Shown here piece by piece: positions 1 to 11,641 of a DNA stretch of 64,000 bases. The DNA is taken from assembly GCF_002099425.1 (NCBI RefSeq), contig NW_018343972.1:4243501-4307500 (forward strand). The letters run 5' to 3'. Within the stretch, counting starts at the first letter, position 1. Every line of letters starts with the position of its first letter. The DNA is from Phascolarctos cinereus (taxonomy: Eukaryota > Chordata > Mammalia > Diprotodontia > Phascolarctidae). The position numbers were made by a program, and so were the translations under genes. The notes beneath the pieces were generated by a model. That model was not told the origin of the DNA. It searched no databases and worked only from the letters and a program-made list of their open reading frames with translations.

Positions 1-1317
1 CTGCCTCATTGTGTAGTCATTTTGTATATATGCACATATGTATATGTATACAGATGTAGTTATAGATAAAATCTCCAACGATTTAGATAAAACATAGAAC
101 ATTGTAGGCATTTAATAAATGCTTGTTTATTTATTGATCATTGATCTGTATTACTTCAAAATATGGAGCACTCTACTTATCATATCTATAAAGAAGGTGA
201 GTGTAACTGAGTTAACAAATAAAGTTCTTTTATACTGCCTAAAATTTCCCTGGTTGCCACGCAAATCAACTTGAGGCAAGATTAAAATGTCCAGGCAGGA
301 GCCAAGGGAGTTGGCCACGTTGCTCTAGTTGCTTCATCCTACATGGATGCATTTGTTGGGCATTACTGAAAGCAACAAAATTGCTCATTTCCCTATAACT
401 ATTTGCTGATTAATGAAACAGTAGTGGTAATGTTCCATCAGTGTCTTCTAGAATGCTTTGCAAGTGCATTTGTACTCTAAACATCATCTTTGACTACCAT
501 GTTTCTCTTCTTGGCAAAGAGTTTAATTAATTTGCTGGCGGAGGTAGTTTCTGCACATTTTGAGCCTCTAGGTTGTGGAAACTGTTTTGTACAGTTACTT
601 GTCTGTAATAAATGGTAATAGAGTCAATTCCTTTCCTTTTGACCATTTTCTGTTTTTCAAAGTCAGAAGTACATTTAGAAATAATAGAATACATCTGCTA
701 TGATTGAGCAGTATCTTCCTGTCATATAAAAGATGCTCAATAAATGCTTGTTAATTAATCCAATTTCTTTGCTGAGCTGCTTGTATTTCTCCATCACACT
801 TGGTTTATTTAACAGTCTGTTGTGGAAACACTTAAGTTAATCAGGACAGAGAATTGTCTGTTGTATTAAAGGTAGTTCCTTTAATTTTTTTCTTGCATTT
901 CTGATTTATAGCTCCATTGTATTTTAAATGAATCTTCTTTAGTGCTCTAAGTCCTGACCTGTGTTGGCTCGGTATCCTGACATATGCCACATCACTGACC
1001 CAACTGGTCATGAACATTCCACGGGTGGAAACAGCCATCTATGCATCACATATGTTACAATCAGACTTAATACATCCACTAAGCCCTTATTAGAAGATGT
1101 AGGTTGAGAATAATTATCATTTTAATTGCATCTGTAAACCTCAGTGCTTGGAGAGATGGAAGAGGAAAATTATGAAAAGCCTCAAAGCAGAGAGCTTCAT
1201 GTTATTAACCTTTAGTTGCATGCTGCTTTTTCATCTCCATTAATTAGGATTTTTAAATGTGTAGGCATTTATGTTTTATTAAGCAATTTTCCCTTCAAAT
1301 TTAGAGCAAATAATACA
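1..1317. other. Intergenic, mostly unassigned
   Basis: No coding segment is supported. Short stretches ending in 'taataaatgcttgtt'-like text near 85-150 and 715-760 resemble decayed L2 3' ends. The rest is AT-rich single-copy-looking sequence. It lies downstream of the inferred UNC5D poly(A) site. Confidence 0.5.
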
Positions 1318-1425
1318 TCCCAAGAGAATGTAAGTTCTTTGAGGGCAGGGTGGCCTAAAAGATGCCTTTTATTTCTGTCTACGTATTCCTAGCCTAGCAC
1401 AATGCTTTGCATATATAAGGTGGAT
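1318..1425 (+). mobile_element. L2 LINE 3' end
   Basis: Shows the usual order of an L2 3' UTR: 'gtaagttctttgagggcagg', a T-rich middle, then 'cctagcacaatgctttgcat'. Only the last ~110 bases remain. The younger L1 inserted just downstream of it. Confidence 0.65.
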
Positions 1426-1449
1426 TGTTTTTATGTGAGAGAAATGATT

Positions 1450-3736
1450 TTTTTTTTACCAAATAGTATTTAATTTTTTTCCTGTTACATGTAAAGATAG
1501 TTTTCAACATTCACTTTTGTAAGATTTTGAGTTCCAAATTTTTCTCCTTCCCTCCCTTCCCACCCCTCTCGCCAAAATAGCAAGCAATTTGATGATGTAG
1601 GTTATACGTGTACAATCATGTTAAGCACATTTCCACATTAGTTATGTCGTGAAAGAAGAATCAAAACAAAAGGGAAAAACCACGACTAAGAAAAAAACAA
1701 AAACAAAAACAAAGCAAATGGTATGCTTTGATCGCCATTCAGACTCCATAATTCTTTCTCTGGTTGTGGATAGCATTTCCATCATGAGTCTTTCACAATT
1801 GTCTTAGATCATTATCTTGCTGAGAAGAGCCAAGTCTATCATAGTTGATCATCTCACAATGTTGCTCTTATTGTGTACAATGTTCTCCTAGTTCTGCTTA
1901 CTTCACTCAGCATCAGTTCATGTGAGTCCAGGTTTTTCTGAAATCCACGTGCTTATCATTTCTTATAGCACAATAGTATTCCATTACATTCCTATACTAC
2001 AACTTGTTCAGCCATTCCCCAATTGATGAGTATCCCCTCAATTTCCAATTCTTTGCCACCACATAAAGAACTGCTATAACTATTTTTGCACATGTAGGCC
2101 CTTTTCCTTCTTTTTAATGATATTTTTGGGATATAGACCTAGTAGTGGTATTGCTGGATCAAAGGATGTAATGATTGCCCTTCAGGTTCCAAATTGATCT
2201 CCAGAATGTTTGGATCAGTTCACAACTCCACCAACAATGCATTAGTGTCCCAATTTTCCCACATCTTTTCCAACATTTATTGTTTTCCTTTTTCTGCCAT
2301 ATTAGCCAATCTGATAGCTATGAGGTGATAACTCAGAGTTATTTTAATTTGTATTTCTCTAATGAATAGTGATTTAGAGCATTTTTTCATATGACTATGA
2401 TAGCTTTACTTTCTTCATCTGAAAACTGCCTGTTCATATCCTTTGAACATTTATCAATTGGGGAATGACCTGTGTTCTTATAAATTTGACTCAGTTCTCT
2501 ATATATTTGAGAAATGAGACCTTTATCAGAAACACTGGCTATAAAAATTGTTTCCTTTCTTTCTGCTTTCCTTCTAATCTTGGTTTTATTGGTTTTGTTT
2601 GTGCAAAACCTTTTTAATTTAATGTAATCAAAATTATCGATTTTGCATTTCATAATGTTCTCTATCTCTTGTTTAATCATAAATTCTTCCCTTCTTCATA
2701 GATCTGACAGGGAAACTATTCCTTGCCTTTTAAATTTGTTTATGGTATCATCTTTTATGTCTAAATCATGTACCCATTTTGACCTTATCTTGGTATAGAG
2801 TGTAAAATGTTGGTCTATGCTTAGTTTCTGCCACACAATTTTCTAATTTTACTAGTAGTTTTTCTGAGATAGTGAATTCTTATCCCAGATGTTGGAGTCT
2901 TTGTGTTTATCAAACAGTACATTGCTATAGTCATTGACTACTGTGTCTTGTGTACCTACCCTATTCCAGTGATCGACTACTGTATTTCTTAGTACCAAAT
3001 AGTTTTATGATTGCCACTTTATAATACAGTTTTAGGTGCGGTATGGCTGGGCCACCTTCCTTTTCATTTTTTTTTTCATTAATTCCCTGATATTCTTGAC
3101 CTTTTGTTCTTTCAGATAAATTTTGTTATTTTTTCTAGCTTTATAAAATAATTCACTGAAAAAGTGAATTAATTTAGGTAGAATTGTCATTTTTATAACA
3201 TTAGCTCGACCTACCCATGAGCAATTGATATTTTTCAAATTGTTTAGATCTGACTTTATTTGTGTGAAAAATGTTTTGTAATTATGTTCATATATTTCCC
3301 GAGTTTGTCTTGGCAGGTAGACTCCCAAATATTTTACGTTGTCTACAGTTACATTAATTGTAATTTCTCATCTCTTGCTGCTGGTTGGTCATATATAGAA
3401 ATGCTGATGATTTATGTAGGTTTATTTTATATCCTACAACTCTGCTAAAGTCATTAATTGTTTCAAGTAGGTTTTTAGTTGATTCTCTAGAATTCTCTAA
3501 GTATACCACCATATCATCTGCAAAGAGTGATAGCTTTGTTTCCTCATTGCCTATTTTAATTCCTTCAATTTCTTTTTCATCTTTTATTGTTAAAGCTAAC
3601 ATTTCTAGTACAATATTGAATAACAGTGGCAATAATGGGTATCTTTGTTTCACTCCTGATCTTATTGGGAATGCTTCTATCCCCATCGGATATAATGCTT
3701 GCTGATGGTTTTAGAGAGATAGTGCTTTCCATTTTA
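1450..3736 (-). mobile_element. 5'-truncated L1 LINE with target-site duplications
   Basis: Read on the minus strand, this holds the C-terminal half of L1 ORF2 and the 3' UTR, ending in a short A run (T run at 1450-1457). Reverse-transcriptase text is visible around 3354-3686, including the catalytic FADDM motif in '[13 protein letters not shown]'. The thumb-side text 'SWVGRANVIKMTILPK' lies near 3150-3220 and the conserved C-terminal 'DKGLISQIYREL' near 2490-2530. The endonuclease, the N-terminal RT and ORF1 are missing through 5' truncation. A perfect 12-bp duplication, agagaaatgatt, flanks the copy at 1438-1449 and 3737-3748, which fixes both ends. The frame is broken by several stops and shifts, so the copy is inactive. 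The 3' UTR matches in type the L1 pieces at 34862, 42509 and 54118. Confidence 0.93.
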
Positions 3737-3789
3737 AGAGAAATGATTATTAAATAACAAATTTTTGGGTACACCCCTGACCTTTTCAA

Positions 3790-4200
3790 AAAATTTACCC
3801 CACTTAGACTATCTCATCTAGATGGAATTATTGCCCCACCCAACTAGAAAACCTTATAAAGAATTTAATCTAAAGTGAATTCCAACCTGTCGTGTTCCAC
3901 TCAGGCAGGTTTATGTCAGAAGGGTAAACCCTTTGTGTAGATTGCACAAGGCTTGGGGTGATTTGGAAGTAAATGACATGATCAAAGTCATGTTCCCCAA
4001 CCCCTCATTAGAATATGTTCACTTCTACCTCTCATTATAATATTCATTCTCTCTCATTACTTGTTCATCAATCAGAGTTGATTGCCACCCTCAGGAACAC
4101 CCACTATTCCAAGGGCATATAAGCCTTGAGTGAGTGTCATGAGGGTTCTTTGACATTTTAGAGTACCACTGACCCCTTTTAGTAATCATAAGTTAGCATG
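3790..4200. mobile_element. Possible old LTR remnant (uncertain)
   Basis: A block of about 400 bases unlike the SINE, LINE and MIR text around it. It carries a TATA-like 'gggcatataagcc' near 4113-4126, about 350 bases in. This layout recalls a solo LTR, but no internal region, clear ends or flanking duplication was seen, so the family and the call itself are open. Confidence 0.3.
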
Positions 4201-4239
4201 ATTAACAAAATGATTAATTACCCAGAAGCTATGTCTCTC

Positions 4240-4711
4240 AAACTTTTTATAGGTCACAACAGAATTCATTTCTATTAATTCAAGAAACACTTATTAAACA
4301 CCTGGTTTTTAGAAGGGAAGAGGAGGTGCTACAGGTAGAAGGATTTTTTTAAATGACTTATCTTTTCCCAAGAAACTTGCATTTTATGGGGGCCAGGGAA
4401 ATAATATATATTCTGATAATTATAATACAAGGTAGATCTCTATAAAGCACCCCAGGGAAATTTTAGGAAGAAGGGAGTGCTTTTAACTAGGAGAATCATG
4501 GAAAGCTCCAAGTAGGGTGAGTCACATATGAAAATAGTTTTGACACACATACTACCAAGGAGGTAGCATGCATCCCCATGGATAGTAGTAAAATGACTTG
4601 GAGGAATGCTATTACATTTGGCTACCAGCTACCAGCTACCAGTCTAGTTGGCACAGAATTAATATGAAATAAAAGGTTTTGAAATGTAGGTTACAGAAAG
4701 TTTACCTAACA
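4240..4711. other. Unassigned intergenic
   Basis: No gene or clear repeat was recognised. A heptamer, ctaccag, is repeated three times at about 4622-4642. Confidence 0.4.
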
Positions 4712-4915
4712 GAGGCAGCTAAGTGGTACAATGGCTAGAGCTCTGGGCCTGGAGTCAGGAAGACAGTTCAAATGTGTTCTCAGACACTTACTAGCTAAGT
4801 AACCTTGGATAAGTCATTTAACTTCTATCTCCCTGAGTTTCCTCATCTGTAAAACAAAGATAATAACATTCCCTCTCTCCTAAGATTGTTGTGAGGATAA
4901 CACGAGGGAATATTT
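4712..4915 (+). mobile_element. Marsupial tRNA-derived SINE
   Basis: Begins with 'gaggcagctaagtggtacaa' and continues through 'ctgggcctggagtcaggaag', a core with 'agtttcctcatctgtaaaac', and a tail like 'gttgtgaggataacacgag'. This order is typical of the tRNA-headed SINEs of marsupials (MAR1/WALLSI kind). The subfamily cannot be fixed by eye. Confidence 0.8.
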
Positions 4916-5219
4916 CTAAAAATGTGTGACAAACCTAGCTGTTGTTATCATTTTTTTTTTATTATTTATTTATTTATTATTTTTATTCCCAGACTAAGGA
5001 ATCTATATGTGGGCAATAACAGGATGCCACTTTCTTCTTCAATTAATTCAATAATCCTTAATTCAAGGTGTAATTATGTATTCATGCTTGGTAAGCTAGA
5101 ACAATAAATAAAACCAGGTCCTTACCTTCAAAGTGCTTAAAATCTAGTGGGGTTGGGACGGTGATTTATATATATAACTATAAAAGGATTGGACCTGTGA
5201 TTTCATTAATAGAGTGAAC

Positions 5220-5420
5220 TCTCAGGTAAACAAATTCTCTATCAGTACAAGTCACTACATTTTCTCTACTTAAAATCTTAGAGTTGCCTAGAGTGCTAAG
5301 AGTATAAATAATTTGCCCTGGGTCATTCCTCCCATATATGTCTCAAGGGCTGGACACAAACTCAAGTTTTTCTGGCTTTGAGGCCAGTTCTCTACTCACT
5401 ATGGCTTTCTGCCTCTCTGA
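5220..5420 (+). mobile_element. MIR-like CORE-SINE, decayed
   Basis: Contains 'cttagagttgcctagagtgc', 'aatttgccctgggtca' and 'gaggccagttctctactcac', in the order of an old SINE with a MIR-like core. Ends are approximate. Confidence 0.5.
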
Positions 5421-5614
5421 GTAAATATAGTAAAGCAAATGAATATAATAAGTGTGTGAAGAATTAAATTTGCCATGAGAACATAGGAGGGAGATTCTGA
5501 GAAATCTTTCTGTGCCTGAGGTAGCATATTCTTCTAATACTTTGTGTTCTGCATGTATTTAACAATATTTTATTTTATATTCCATTTATTATTATACTCA
5601 TCTTCACTATTAGA

Positions 5615-5710
5615 TCTCAGCCTTTTTGAGGGCAGGGGTAATATTTGATATATATCTTTGTATCTTTTCCAGCACCCAGAATGCATATGAAGTAAGGCTT
5701 TCCAGGTTTA
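5615..5710 (+). mobile_element. L2 LINE 3' end
   Basis: 'tttttgagggcaggggtaat', 'tatctttgtatcttttccag' and a degraded tail match the L2 3' UTR order. Confidence 0.55.
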
Positions 5711-6329
5711 GTGAATGATATAATCAAAGACTTAAAATCAGGAAAGCTCATTAAGTGTTTAGAGAATGGTAAGTGGCTTGAGCATAGAAGACATGATGGA
5801 GATCAATGTGATATATGACTTAACAGTTGTTTGGAGCCTAACTGTAATGATATATCCTTGAATGCAAAGCTAAAGATTTTAGACTTTGATTTAATAATCA
5901 AATAGTAATCGGTTTCATCAAAGGTTTCTGAAAAGTAGTAGCAAGATGGAATAATTCGATCAGACTAGTTTTCTGAAACAAGGCACCTCAGGAGTAATCC
6001 TGTATCTTCTTTTCTCCTTTTGGCTCTCTCATAATAACCTAGAACCTCTCCCCTCTGAATACAGAAAAAGTTCATTTACTTTTATTTGTTTTCACGTTTA
6101 CTTTATCTTTATAAATAGTGTTGACTGCAGGCCTTGATTGCTACTGGGTGTGCTTTTTGGAAATGTGGCTAGAAGGTGGCAATTGAGAAGAAAATCTTCA
6201 AAGAAATGGAGGTAGATCTAACAATGAGATTTTTTACTACAGCACTCTTACTGGGGTCTCAGAGAGAAAAGAAAAGTTCTAATTGATGTTCTTTTTCTAG
6301 GTTGGAAGTTGTATTTAAAATGCATCTAG
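5711..6329. other. Unassigned intergenic
   Basis: No gene or recognisable repeat in this stretch. Confidence 0.4.
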
Positions 6330-6856
6330 GTTAATGGTTCTTAAAGTATGGTGCAGGGACACCTCGTGGGTCCTTGAGACCCTTTCAGGGAGTATATCTA
6401 ATTAAAACAATTTTCATAATAATACTTTTGTGGTTAAGCTATTTTTCAGTCATGGCTGATTCTTTGGGACGCTATTTGGGGTTTTCTTGGCAGAAATACT
6501 AGAGTGGTTTGCCATTTTCTTCTTCAACTCATTTTACAGATGGGTAACTTAAGCAAACAAGGTTAAGTGACTTGCCTGGGGTCACATAGCTAGTAAGTGT
6601 CTGAGGCTGGATTTGAACTTAGGAAGATGAGTTCTGGTTCCAAGGCCAGTGCTCTGTACACTATACCACCTAGCAACCCTAATAATACTAAGATGTTTTA
6701 ATTTCTAATATTATAAATATCATGTAACCAATCTAAACAAAAGTTTGAGGGTTTGTTGAGCATCAACAAAAAGTTGATACTCTTTGAGGGCATCCTTAAT
6801 AATTTTTAAGACGTAAAGGTTTTCAAAGACCAAAAAGGTTGAGAACTTCTGCTCTA
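6330..6856. mobile_element. hAT-like DNA transposon remnant, split by a SINE
   Basis: The left end reads 'atggttcttaaagtatggt' and the right end 'accaaaaaggttgagaactt', imperfect inverted copies of a TGGTTCTCAAA-type terminal repeat seen in nonautonomous hAT/Charlie elements. The middle contains 'ttttcataataatact', the point where the SINE at 6427-6679 landed. There is no transposase. The terminal 8-bp duplication could not be recognised, so the outer limits are approximate. Confidence 0.55.
6427..6679 (-). mobile_element. Marsupial tRNA-derived SINE nested in hAT remnant
   Basis: Minus-strand SINE: the tRNA-like head is at the right ('ccacctagcaaccc') and the long 3' part with 'ggggttttcttggcag' at the left. 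A perfect 10-bp duplication, taataatact, flanks it at 6417-6426 and 6680-6689, so the host hAT-like element is older than this SINE. Confidence 0.88.
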
Positions 6857-8110
6857 AACAATTGGTCAGTAGTAGGTTAAGGGGTACAAGTCAGAGTGGT
6901 TGAACAATCCTGCTCACCACACCTCCCAACCATTACCAGCCTAGAGTATTACATTGAGACTTAAAAAATGCTAAATTCACAGCAACCCTTTGTAGCAGGT
7001 AGAACAAATATTATTCTATTCTATTTTAATGGAAGGAACTGAGGGCTGAAAGAAGTAAAGGTATTTGTTCAAGATCCTGTGCTCTCATCCAGAGGTCAGA
7101 GTTAAGCCAATGTTTCTTGGTTTCAATCAATCAAGTAGCCAGCATTAATTAAGTATTTACCATGTGCCAGATATTACGCTAGAACCTAGGATGACAGAGA
7201 TAAAAATAGCACCTGCCCTTAAGGAGCTTACATTTTGTTAGGAGAGATGGCACGTTACACATGGCTATATATGCAGAATATTTTCAAAATAAAGACCCAG
7301 TAAGTTGAGAGATAAGCTTTTGCTGATGAAAGATCAGGGAAAGCCTCCTGTAGGAGCTGGCATTTGAACCCGAAAGTTCTGTCTCTCCAAAGAATTGTTG
7401 GCCAATTTAAAGAAGCCAAAAGAGTGTCCTCTGAAACTTTCTTTAAAGACATTCTGGGAACTTCATTGAAAATTTGTGTTACTCTCTCTTGGGGACCTGC
7501 CTTGGTATCATTAACATAAAATGCTACCAAATGGTTTGGGAAGTACTCTTTAAATGTATCTTATAAAAAAAAAAGAGAGAGTCTTCATTGTAATCTCTTC
7601 TACTCGTAAGGCTGACATGGGTGACAATACTAAAGGCTGCTCCACTTTTACAGGGCTATAATCTGACTCCTGAGCAGTCAAACTTGATAGTGACACTGAC
7701 AGCAAAGCCGTTTATCTCAAAGAGAGCGTCTCTGAGAACAGTTGCCCAGTTGCCATCCTAGCTCCAGAAAGGATTTTGCTATCATTCTGTATCAGCTCTC
7801 TTCAGGTTCCAACTGGGAGGAATAATAACTATTCAAAAAGATTCACACCCATCTCCCTCACCTGGATGGAAACACCACTCTGAAAAAGCCCAGATCCCCT
7901 AGAATGTTAAGACGCTGCTTCAAGATAAACTACTGGACGGCTGCAGTGGTGGTGAAAAATATAGCCATAAATATTTCAATTGTGTTTAATAAGAACTCAC
8001 TAAAATTAGTTGAATTGAGAGATCATCTTTTTATTTTTCTAATTATTTTGGTTCAGGGTTGGATGGTGTAATGGGAAGAGGATTTTAGAAAGAGTTAGAT
8101 CCAGATTCAT
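6857..8110. other. Intergenic with one old dispersed repeat
   Basis: About 7129-7430 holds the text 'taccatgtgccagatattac', 'gcccttaaggagcttacatt' and 'gggaaagcctcctgtaggag'. This order recurs at 27020-27510, 46050-46190 and 47625-47730 and belongs to an ancient mammalian dispersed repeat whose class I cannot name. The remainder shows no gene. Confidence 0.5.
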
Positions 8111-8284
8111 AGCTGTGTCAAACTCATGGCCCATGGGGTTGCAAAACTTAGCAGAATCAGATTAAAATATAATTGAGTAACGTTTAACACAATAAATAAA
8201 AATGCAATACAACATAGACAATATTTACTTGTAGTGTCAATATGTGGCCTGTAGGGATCCATTTCTACTGAATTTGATACCATT
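8111..8284. mobile_element. MITE-like element, copy 1
   Basis: The ends are imperfect inverted repeats: left 'agctgtgtcaaactca', right 'tgaatttgataccattg'. The inside, with 'gattaaaatataattgagta' and 'aataaataaaaatgcaatac', matches the copy at 9055-9214. No coding capacity; a nonautonomous DNA transposon of hAT type is the best guess. Confidence 0.65.
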
Positions 8285-8739
8285 GATTTAGAAGACCCTA
8301 ATTTAAGTCCCGACTCTAAGCCACTGAAATTCTTGAAGTCTCTGTTATCTCATCTATAAATGCTCCATTATTTTGAGCTTTGATAACTGAGTTTCTCTTA
8401 GTTTTTCCCTCCTCTGATAAAGATTCACTATAATTTCATAAATGGTTTGTGAGTACTTGGTAAACAAACAAAATAAAATAATAACAACAAACATTATGCT
8501 GTGGTCAACCTGCTAATGACCCTTTACATATTTAGCTGGGGGAGGAGAATAAACATGTAGGCTATTATTGAGTTTATATTTGAAATCTTTTCAGCTTCTG
8601 GTTCTTCAAGAATCTGAGCTCCACTGGTATAGCCTCCAAGACCCTGCATCTTCTCTATTCCACAACTGGATATCAGAGCAGAATTTTAGTGGAGTCTTTT
8701 GGAAAACAGAGATTATATTTACTTCAATGATTTTATGGA

Positions 8740-8870
8740 GCCATGAGTCTATCAGCGTTCTTAGTCTGTTGTCTTACCTCTTAAAATGAGGGGTTTAACT
8801 AGATAACCACTAAGATCACTTTGAGCTTTAACGCTATTACTTTGTGACTCTACCAGGAACAGTGTCGTTG
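8740..8870 (+). mobile_element. MIR SINE tail
   Basis: 'gtcttacctcttaaaatgag', 'ggtttaactagataaccact' and 'aagatcactttgagctttaa' follow the 3' half of MIR in order. Confidence 0.6.
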
Positions 8871-9054
8871 TGACAAAAGGACTTTGTGAAATGTAAGAAC
8901 TAGGTGTAAATATGAACATAATTCCAGAGATAAGAAGATTTAAACAACTATCCATGTTTTTGCTTTTGAAGTATTTGTTTCCCTCCAGAGTTTTCCATGG
9001 GAGATGGCGGTAGAGGGGAAGGGAAACAGGGCCTCCAACACTTCCAAGTACATC

Positions 9055-9214
9055 CTGAACTAAATTAAAATGTAATTAGGAAATATTTAACAAAATAAAT
9101 AAAACTATAATAAAACATAGATAACATTACATTTTAAAACTATCAATATGCTGCCCATAGGGATGCTTATGTATGGAATAGTGACCCCCATTTCTATTTT
9201 AATTTGAAACCACT
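9055..9214. mobile_element. MITE-like element, copy 2
   Basis: Second copy of the family at 8111-8284: 'taaattaaaatgtaattagg', 'caaaataaataaaactataa' and the right end 'tttgaaaccactgg'. The left terminal repeat is missing or decayed. Confidence 0.6.
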
Positions 9215-9269
9215 GGGATACAGGATGTCATCATAGAAAGTTATAATTGAAAAAGAAGTTGGGGTTACT

Positions 9270-9485
9270 ACATGTTGAAAGTAATGGATAACGAACAGAC
9301 AGCCCATGTGTTCCAATGGTCCTCATGTAACTTTATCCAACCCCCTTTATTTACAAATAAGGAAACTGAGGCCCAAAGGGGCTAAGTGATTGCCAAAAGT
9401 CACATAGATATAAGTATCAGAGTTATTATGTGAATCCAGGTGTTCTGATACCAGAAACTATGCTCTTTCTACTGTATCAAGTTTC
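9270..9485 (+). mobile_element. MIR/THER-like CORE-SINE
   Basis: Contains 'aataaggaaactgaggccca', 'gtgattgccaaaagtcacat' and a degenerate 'gaatccaggtgttctgatac', the conserved core order of MIR. Confidence 0.7.
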
Positions 9486-9596
9486 CTCCCTGTATATCCT
9501 TGCAATGTCATGAGAAAACAAGAAAGACCCCAGGCACATTGGGTGAATACCCAGTGGTATTCACTGTGGGAGTGCATGGAAAAGGGGAAGGTGGAG

Positions 9597-9860
9597 GGAA
9601 TAAGCATTTATATAGTACCTATTATATGCCAGGCACTGCTAAGTGTATTTTAAAATTATTATCTCATTTGATTCTCTCTACAACCCTGGAGGTAGGTGCA
9701 ATTTTTTAATCTCCATTTTATAGTTGAGGAAACTGAGGCCAAGGAAGGTTAAGTAACATGCCCTGGGGTGCTCAGCTAGTCATTGTGTGAGGCTGTATTT
9801 GAACTCAGGTTTTCCTGACTCCGGGCCCAATGCTCTATCCACTGTGTACCATCAGTCCCA
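9597..9860 (+). mobile_element. MIR/THER-like CORE-SINE
   Basis: A well-preserved copy: 'ctattatatgccaggcactg', 'tatctcatttgattctctct', 'gttgaggaaactgaggccaa' and 'tttgaactcaggttttcctg' in order. Confidence 0.8.
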
Positions 9861-10164
9861 GTCTGGGCAGGCATGGATGCTTTGTCATTTACATAGGTAG
9901 AGATAATATCCTCTTTGAGGACATCATAGATGTCCCAGTATGTCCGTCTTCTTCACGTAGGTTCTATTTTTGATGAACTTCTGCCTTCACTTTGGGATAT
10001 CTATAGGTACCCTGACCGATAAGGGCATGAAGGCCAGGAGCTAGGGTTTAGGTGGTACCAGAGAACAGGAGTTAAACAGTGCTAAGCTAAGAGACACAAA
10101 TGAATCTGTGAAATTGAATCCCAAATCAATTCTATACAAATGAACAGATTGCAGTTTGGGACTG

Positions 10165-10240
10165 TTATTTTTCATTCTTGTCTCTGCAATGCCTAGCACA
10201 ATTCCATGACATACATAGTCACTTAATAAATGTTTATTTG
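10165..10240 (+). mobile_element. L2 LINE 3' end fragment
   Basis: 'gcaatgcctagcacaattcc' followed by 'cttaataaatgtttatttga' is the terminal L2 motif. Confidence 0.6.
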
Positions 10241-10654
10241 ACCTTGCAGGGGTATGGGAGACAACCAGGGCAGTTCCATAAATCCAGAGAACTATAGAGT
10301 AGGAGAAGTGAGGCTCATAACAGGCAACAGGCAAAGTTGTGTAGATCTGTTTTTTTTTTTGGTGGGGGGAGGATGGTCAGATTAAATAAAGGCTGTCCTG
10401 TATCTGAAGTTATGTAATTCTGAGTGTTTGCATGGAAGCTAAAGGTCATTTCATTTCCTTTTGTTTTGGATACCTATATATGAATCAAATTCTGATATTC
10501 CTGGCCAAAAATATAAAAGTAAATTCTATAATTCCTAGGAAAGACTATGAATGGGATCTTGCCACCAAAAGAATATGATTATAAAGTGGCTCCCAGGTTG
10601 AATGTGGTCAATGTAAACCATTTCTGTAGTTCTGGGCCACGTGTTAAAGTGGAC

Positions 10655-10860
10655 TCATAGAATCTCAGTATCAGAGAACTACATAGTCAGAAGGGACATT
10701 CAAAGTTCAATGTATACACATATATATTTAGTCTTTTCTTGAAGAAGTGATGGAAGACTTAATACTTCCTAATGCAACAACTCTACTTCTTAAGAAATTA
10801 TCCCTTATGTTATAGGTCTGCCTTCTAAGGCCACACAGAGCAATTCTAATCTCCCTTCTG
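10655..10860 (-). mobile_element. L3/CR1 LINE 3' fragment
   Basis: 'catagaatctcagtatcaga' followed by pyrimidine-rich text and 'aagaaattatcccttatgtt' corresponds to the reverse of the L3/CR1 3' UTR. Confidence 0.5.
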
Positions 10861-10861
10861 C

Positions 10862-11075
10862 AAGAAGGGCAAGATCTCTCACTGCATCCTGGGACATCTC
10901 TAGTTGTCCTGAACCATATCCTGCCACTGGACCCAGATGGCTCTGGAGGAGAAAGTGAGTGTGGTGACTTTGCACATCTCTGCCTCACTTAAATTCAATT
11001 TGCTTGCAAGTCATGACATCATCTTTCTGATGTCATGGTCCTCTTGGAGAAGAAGGACAAACAACAAAAGTCCCT
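10862..11075 (+). mobile_element. RTE/BovB-like 3' end
   Basis: Reads 'ccactggacccagatggctc', 'ctgcctcacttaaattcaat', 'tgatgtcatggtcctcttgg' and ends 'aaggacaaacaacaaaag'. The same order is found at 44874-45329 (plus) and 47792-47987 (minus). The ACAACAAC tail is typical of RTE-clade LINEs and the SINEs that use them. Confidence 0.7.
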
Positions 11076-11619
11076 TAATATACATGTGCAGATACAACTA
11101 TCTGTGAGTAGTTGAGAGTGGTGACTTGGGAGTAGGACAAATGGAATGTCAGGAGCTGTCCTACAATCTAAAGGCAGAGAATAGAGGAAGGAATATATAA
11201 CTTTTTGTTTCCTTTTTCGTCCTCCAAATAGAGAGTAAAATGTTATTGCTCCCAAGTCTAAAACCTGAAAAATGTTCCCAAGGTATTCCAGGGAGAAACA
11301 AATTGAAGGACCTGGGAGTTGTGCAGTCATCAGGATTCTCATATTCTTCAGCATTAATTATCAAATTTTTGATCTCACAAGTATCTGTTCAACTACCTAC
11401 TCCCTACTTTCTTCTTTTAATGTGGAGAAAGCTAATATTCCTTGTTCTGTCCCATATTTTTTTCTGAAGATGTAGCACAGGGGAAATGGCATTATGAGTC
11501 CAGGACACTTATGTTTATACTTCATTGAAAATTGCTATTGTAGGGATGAATATTTTGTGTCATTAGCCCTGTGAAGAAGAAACCTCATTAGGATTTCAAG
11601 GTGCCACTCATGTAGTAAT
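11076..11619. other. Unassigned sequence past UNC5D
   Basis: No repeat or gene was recognised. It lies directly downstream of the inferred UNC5D cleavage site and may contain GU-rich downstream elements. Confidence 0.4.
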
Positions 11620-11641
11620 CTAAGATGTCAATAAAAGACTC

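Noticed and set aside
4712-4800. tRNA gene at SINE heads
   Set aside because: The tRNA-like heads of the SINEs lack a complete cloverleaf and are always followed by the same SINE body, so they are not called as tRNA genes.
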